Part shown: in pieces, positions 58,797-64,000 of the stretch
How positions within the stretch are numbered: the stretch's first letter is position 1
How the letters are laid out: each line of letters opens with the position of its first letter
Origin: Cryptomeria japonica
Taxonomy: Eukaryota > Streptophyta > Pinopsida > Cupressales > Cupressaceae
Reading direction: 5' to 3'
Length of the DNA stretch: 64,000 nt
Assembly (NCBI RefSeq): GCF_030272615.1
Contig: NC_081405.1
Span: 158,521,954 to 158,585,953, forward strand
Notes under the pieces: generated by a model
Told to the model about the DNA's origin: nothing
Seen by the model: only the letters and a program-made list of their open reading frames with translations
Databases searched by the model: none
Made by a program: the position numbers and the translations under genes

Positions 58797-60221
58797 ATGG
58801 CTTCTTCGAGCAATGAAGGAGTGCAAGAGGTCCCTGGAAGCTATGGCCTGCCTATCCTCGGAGCCATTGCAGATCGTTTCGACTATTTCGTGAAGGAAGG
58901 TGTAGATGCTTTCTTTAAAAACCGCATTGAGAAATATAAGAGCACTGTATTCAGAGTAAATATGCCGCCTGGCCCGCCTCTGTTTCCCGATCCTCGCGTC
59001 ATAATTCTACTGGACGCCAAGAGCTTTCCCATACTCTTCGATGTGAGTAAAGTAGAAAAGAAGAACGTCTTCACTGGCACATACATGCCCAGCACAGACT
59101 TTACCGGTGGCTACCGGGTGCTCTCGTATTTGGACCCTTCTGAAGAAAATCATACCAAGCTCAAGAACTTCTGCTTCCATGTACTTAAGAGCAACGCAAC
59201 CAAATGGTTTCCGGAGTTCGAACGGGCCACAGGAGAGCTGTGGGCTAAGCTTGACAAACAATTTGCTGAGTCCGGCAAGGCCGAATATACCAGCGAGAAT
59301 TTGCAAATGTGTTTTAATTTTCTGTGCAGGTCGGTGCTGAACAGAAATCCTGTAGATTCGGGACCTGCCAGTCTGGGAACGAATGGGCCTACTTATGTTC
59401 AGAAGTGGATTGGGCTTCAGCTCGCTCCGATTGCAAGCACTGGCGTGCTTCCTAAGATCTTGGAGGAGGTTACCATCCACGCTGTCCCTCTGCCGTTCCT
59501 GCTTGTGCGTGGGGATTACAACAAAGTGTACGATTTCTTCTGGACGTATGGCAAAGAGGCGCTGGACGCAGCGGAGCAGCAGTTCGGCTTAAAGCGAGAC
59601 GAGGCGTGTCATAATTTGGTGTTCAACATATGCTTCAACACCTTCGGAGGAATGTTCGTTTTTTTTCCCAGCCTCATAGAACACCTTGCGGCGGCGGGCA
59701 AGCAGCTGCACGCAGATCTGGCAGAAGAAGTAAGATCTGCCATTAAAGATAACGGAGGAATGAACATGAGAGCACTGGAGAGCATGGCGTTGGTCCGGTC
59801 GATAGTGTATGAAGCGCTGAGGATCGAGCCGCCCGTGCCGTTTCAGTATGGACATGCGAAAGAAGATTTGGTGGTGGAGTCGCACGATGGGAAATATGCT
59901 GTAAAGAAGGGAGAGATGCTTGGTGGGTATCAGCCATTTGCCACCAGAGATCCCAAGGTGTTTGACAATCCTGAGGAGTTTCTTCCGCGGCGTTTCATTG
60001 GAAAGGAAGGGGAGAAATTGTTGAGATATGTGCTGTGGTCGAATGGACCGGAGACTGAGGAGACGACGGTGAATAATAAGCAGTGTGCGGGGAAGAACTT
60101 CGTGGTGATGATATCACGGCTGCTGGTGGCGCATCTGTTCTCTCATTACGATTCCTTCGAGATCGACCGGTCCAAAACCACTAAAGTTGTTTTTACCTCC
60201 CTGCAGAAGGCCACTTCTTAA
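58797..60221 (+). CDS. AOS: Allene oxide synthase, CYP74 cytochrome P450, intronless
   Basis: Dehydrates fatty-acid hydroperoxides, the lipoxygenase products, to allene oxides on the jasmonate branch. 474 residues from the ATG at 58797. An ATG at 58764 would add 11 residues, but the second has the better plant context (AAGAATGGCT) and gives MASSSNEG. CYP74 features: NMPPGPP, FTGTYMPSTDFTGGYR with Phe92 at the position that favours allene oxide synthase over hydroperoxide lyase, I-helix CFNTFGG with Asn281, ExxR at 339-342, and a heme loop NGPET...NKQCAGKNF with Cys430 and the CYP74-type insertion. No membrane anchor or transit peptide is evident, so a cytosolic or envelope-associated enzyme is inferred. 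A divinyl ether synthase is a less likely alternative. It lies head to head with the lipoxygenase gene. Confidence 0.93.
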   Translation: MASSSNEGVQEVPGSYGLPILGAIADRFDYFVKEGVDAFFKNRIEKYKSTVFRVNMPPGPPLFPDPRVIILLDAKSFPILFDVSKVEKKNVFTGTYMPSTDFTGGYRVLSYLDPSEENHTKLKNFCFHVLKSNATKWFPEFERATGELWAKLDKQFAESGKAEYTSENLQMCFNFLCRSVLNRNPVDSGPASLGTNGPTYVQKWIGLQLAPIASTGVLPKILEEVTIHAVPLPFLLVRGDYNKVYDFFWTYGKEALDAAEQQFGLKRDEACHNLVFNICFNTFGGMFVFFPSLIEHLAAAGKQLHADLAEEVRSAIKDNGGMNMRALESMALVRSIVYEALRIEPPVPFQYGHAKEDLVVESHDGKYAVKKGEMLGGYQPFATRDPKVFDNPEEFLPRRFIGKEGEKLLRYVLWSNGPETEETTVNNKQCAGKNFVVMISRLLVAHLFSHYDSFEIDRSKTTKVVFTSLQKATS

Positions 60222-60306
60222 TTCCGCGTCTGTCTCTCTTTGATGTCATTAGTTGATGTCATTACTTTCTTTAATGTCTGTCTAGTCTTTCTGTATACCT
60301 CTACTT

Positions 60307-60312
60307 AATAAA
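60307..60312 (+). terminator. Candidate poly(A) signal of the allene oxide synthase gene
   Basis: AATAAA 86 nt after the stop codon. Confidence 0.55.
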
Positions 60313-60319
60313 GAGTGGC

Positions 60320-63300
60320 TAATGTCAGTCCGTCTTTTTGTATACCTCCGGGATGATAACGTGCTTATTTGCATTATAATACTCGGTGATAATGACCGAT
60401 AATTTCCTTTCCAATGAATGCATAGTTGTCTGTGAAAATTAAACGACAAAACAGTTTTTTTAATGCATTACCAAAATACTTTAATGCATTATTATCGTCA
60501 GCCTGCATAACACTCATCAGAAAGAGGTGCAAGGTTTATGCTAATTTATATCTATATCTATATCTATATGTTAGAGAGTATATCTATATGTTAGAGAGTA
60601 TAATTTGATATGTACATATAAGATACGTTAATTTAATTTATAATATCTTAGATGTAGAATAGTATTTTTTGTGTATACAATTTTAAAATAGAATATTTGA
60701 ATTTAGGTTTTTTTTTTGGTCTATTTGTTTCAGTTGACAATTCAACAATTTTAAACCAATATAGTAATGGAGGAGCAACGGTTATGCCAATTGTAATTTA
60801 TATAGAATTTTCTATAAATTGGATAGCAGCATTGGACCAATGGATAACCGAAGAATTTTATAAAGAAATCTTTAAAATGTTTATTGACATGCTAAACTAA
60901 GATCTAATGTCTCAAAATTATAGAACTATATAATTGTCATCTATCAGTCAAAGTTAAATCATTAATAAATAATTGTTATTTTTATTTTATGACTAGAGGT
61001 TTGGGTTTATTTTTAGTTCGCTAGTAGGGGTGATTGTGTTTCCTAAAGGAGTGGTAGGTATTTATCAAGTGCCATATAGCATTTAATTGGATATAAGTAC
61101 ATAATGACTCTTCATCTCAATTTGCATATCACAATAAGAGAAGTTTTTTATTGTACAATAGAGGAGTTAGAGGAAGAAATAAGCAAAGATGTGTTTGAGC
61201 TCTATTCACATGTTGAAAATAGCCTCTTTCTTTGAGTACAATACATTCTACTACTATTTTTTTAGTTGTAATGAAATTATATTTATATCACAGAATTGAC
61301 ATGTGCCCAAATTATCATAGTAAAATGGTAGAAATTAGATCTTTATAATGAAAGTATTGTGAAATTTTATGACCAAAAAATTATAATTTAAAAAAAAATG
61401 TGAACAAACTCCAAGAAAGACTACTAAATGAAGTAAAGTGACATCATTTCAAAGGCTACTGGCAGTCAACATTGAATATCTATTTTTTATAACAATCTAT
61501 AAGATCATCTTCAAAATAACAACAAAGCATGAATTGCTTGTTTGGGTTTGGTGGTTCATAAATTCTTTTATGTGTGAAGTTGGGCAATGCTATGCAAAAT
61601 ATAATATTAAAAATATAAAAAAATATTTTGATTCACTTTTTATATCCAAAATTAAATATATAAAGTGACCAATAAGTGATAATTCGAATAAAATACAAAG
61701 ATAAATCAAACCAATTTATATTAGTCACTTTTAGAATTAATTTAAGATTTAAGTTTTACATTTATTATTTTTCATTTCTAAAAAGTGTTTATTTCCCTTA
61801 TTCGCCATGGATACATACAGGTCTACCTAGGGCATGTTCTTGAGACTCTAGGTTTGCTCCTCGTATGTCTTAGATGCACGTAGAGGGGACCCACAAATGA
61901 GATGGAATGAGAAAAACTTCAAAGACCATGGATGTACAATAAGAATTCTCAGGTCAGTCCAAGTATGAGCTAGGTGCCCTAAGAACCATTTTAAGCTGTC
62001 CTAGATGACCACATTTATGATGACAAGATTCCTTTATTCAAAAAAATGGATGAGTGTTGGAACGATTTAGTCCATGAAATTGACAATTATATTTAACTAT
62101 CAAGACAAATCTCAGAAGGTTGGATTCAACCAAGGCTTTTGATATAGTGATACAAGCATCGGAAACTAGAAGTGAAACCAGGAGTTATGCTAGTGGATAT
62201 TTCCATTTTGGTTATATTACAATGCCAAATCATACAGGTTGATTTCTAGAAGCACGGTATGTGTAACGTCCCCTTAAGAGACAATTTACTTCAAATTGAC
62301 TGCAAGAGATTTCTTTCTTTCTTATTAAAACATGAATTAATTATGGATATTGATAACCAATATTCTATATAGTGATAATTAATGGTTCGTTATAAACCCT
62401 ATATCGGTTCTGAACATACAATTTCTATAAATATATGATATTACAGTATGTATCTTTTATGGACTGGATGAAATGTCCTTGTGGTCTCTGATTTATCTTT
62501 GGAAATCATACACTGGCAAACTGATCTAATCTATTATGATGAAGAGATTTTTGCTCTTCTTAAGATATCGTTATATTATATGCTTATGAAACTCCTCCTT
62601 ATTTGATAATAGCAATATTGCTATGTTTGATTTGGTCTCTAGAAGTATGCGAGGTAGTGGTGTTGTTTTTTATTTCTTCCTTGAATATATGCGACATGTT
62701 TTGGTGCCAAAGGCAGATGCTCGATTTGAGCATATATCCAAATAAGATATAAGTAATAAACAAAAACAATATTCGATGATTATTGAAATATTATGAAAAA
62801 AAAAGGCATACTTCATTAATCGTTCATTTTAAGGTAAATACTCAACTTTTAAATCATTGATAGGGTTCAATAAAGCACCAAAGCTTTTTAAGGGGATAAG
62901 TCTTAAAGTAAGATTATTTGTAATTATGAAACATTCAAATGAAGATCGAAGTGTTGTCGCTTGACCAAGTTCATGCTTCTGTTATTAAATTCTTTGCAAA
63001 AGCATCTACAAATCCTACTTTTCCTCAAAACAACTTATGTTGGAAGATAGGTACAAGAGTTTCATGTCCAAATTCATCACAATTTCATAAACATTTGCTT
63101 GATAAATTCAAACCTTATTATTTTCCTATTGAGAGTGAGGTTTTCCCAAAATCCAACCTATAGAATTAGCTTTTCCACATACCAAGGTAGAATTGTATTC
63201 CTTGTCATTCACCAAAATCTTCTTTAAACCATTATCTTATATTATTTTTTGTATTATCTAAACCACGCGAAATGAAATCCAAATGCTAGGACTACTAATA

Positions 63301-64000
63301 GCTATAATGATCAATAAATTCCTATCCAAGTTAGGGGATAGTAAGTTAGGGCATCTTAATTTGAATGAAAATTTGGAAGAGAAAGAGAAAAACCCAAATT
63401 TACCAATGGTTTAGCACATGCTATAGGTTTCCCTCCCTTAGTTCATAATACATTGACCTAATTTTATCTTTTGTTAAACATTACCAAACTAAAATAAAGG
63501 AAAATTCAGTTGATTGATGATATGATAATAGCCAAACTAGATTGTGCTCTTAATAGATTCACATTTGGGCTATTGGTAATGAAGAATATGATAATATAGA
63601 TTTGATTTTTGTTGACTACTTCCAAGAGAAGAAATACTTATTCTTCAATAACATAGAAATTACTAGATCAAAGTAATAAAAATGGGCAATTCGTAGTTAC
63701 CAAAGAAATTGTGGAGTGTAATTTAATGAAAACATGTTTGATATGATCGTCTTGTTGAGTAGGGTCATGGGAAGGGAGGATACAAGAGAACTTAATTAAT
63801 CAATGTGTCAGGACATAACAATCATTTTTTATGGAAAAAAATATATTAATCAGGGAGAAATAATCAATGATAAACATGCATCAACAATCAGTGATCTTCC
63901 TTATAAATCAATTCTTTTATGCAATTTTATTTTTTTCTATGTAATTGTGAGCATGATACCATAGATAGGGTTGTAGGCACAAGAAAATATATGATCGTTA
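60320..64000. other. AT-rich spacer, no recognisable gene
   Basis: Short frames only. A small direct repeat TATCTATATGTTAGAGAGTA occurs twice at about 60562-60601. A TGTAACGTCCCC sequence near 62262 resembles an LTR start, but I find no partner in the window. A 74-residue frame at 62939-63163 shows no family features. Confidence 0.4.

Noticed and set aside
62262-62300. TGTAACGTCCCC as an LTR start
   Set aside because: No partner repeat, primer site or purine tract found in the window.

Overview
The window is nuclear DNA from a land plant with a large, repeat-rich genome, and a gymnosperm is the likeliest source. The evidence is plant-type lipoxygenase and CYP74 genes, Tat-lineage Ty3/Gypsy and Copia LTR elements, a plant mobile domain protein and very AT-rich spacers. 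The species cannot be read from the sequence. Only two genes look like intact host genes. All the rest that I can assign is mobile DNA, much of it nested.

Left part (1-27659). The 3' portion of a Tat-type Gypsy element (1-8965) carries an open pol, an antisense plant mobile domain ORF, two sets of stem-loop repeats and its 3' LTR. It abuts the 3' half of a Copia element (8966-12299). Next is a pogo/CENP-B-like transposase pseudogene on the minus strand (12408-14599), which resumes at 26902-27197. The two halves are separated by a 12.3 kb DNA transposon (14600-26899) with terminal inverted repeats and a TA duplication. That transposon holds its own internally deleted derivative (14886-15516), a three-copy 358-bp tandem repeat, a decayed minus-strand transposase of a DDE-like family, a minisatellite and a CT microsatellite. 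Its transposase is split by a pol-less LTR element (19752-24347, target duplication GAACC).

Middle part (27660-48100). A second copy of the same pol-less LTR family (27660-41677, minus strand) is split by a related complete pol-less element (29135-35694, target duplication CATGA). These elements carry a coiled-coil/zinc-knuckle gag-like region plus further unknown ORFs, and no reverse transcriptase, RNase H or integrase. The two minus-strand copies share an identical 26-nt polypurine-tract region with the Copia element at 8966-12299. An AT-rich spacer with minisatellites follows, then a 2.1 kb foldback element (45862-47946) with a 9-bp target duplication.

Right part (48100-64000). A nine-exon lipoxygenase gene (minus strand, 883 residues) and an intronless CYP74 allene oxide synthase gene (plus strand, 474 residues) lie head to head about 7 kb apart. 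The first would make fatty-acid hydroperoxides and the second would dehydrate them to allene oxides, consecutive steps of oxylipin/jasmonate synthesis. Neither has an obvious plastid transit peptide. Between them lies an old LTR element (53103-58054) with a probable solo LTR inserted in its right LTR. I recognise no gene from 60320 to the end.
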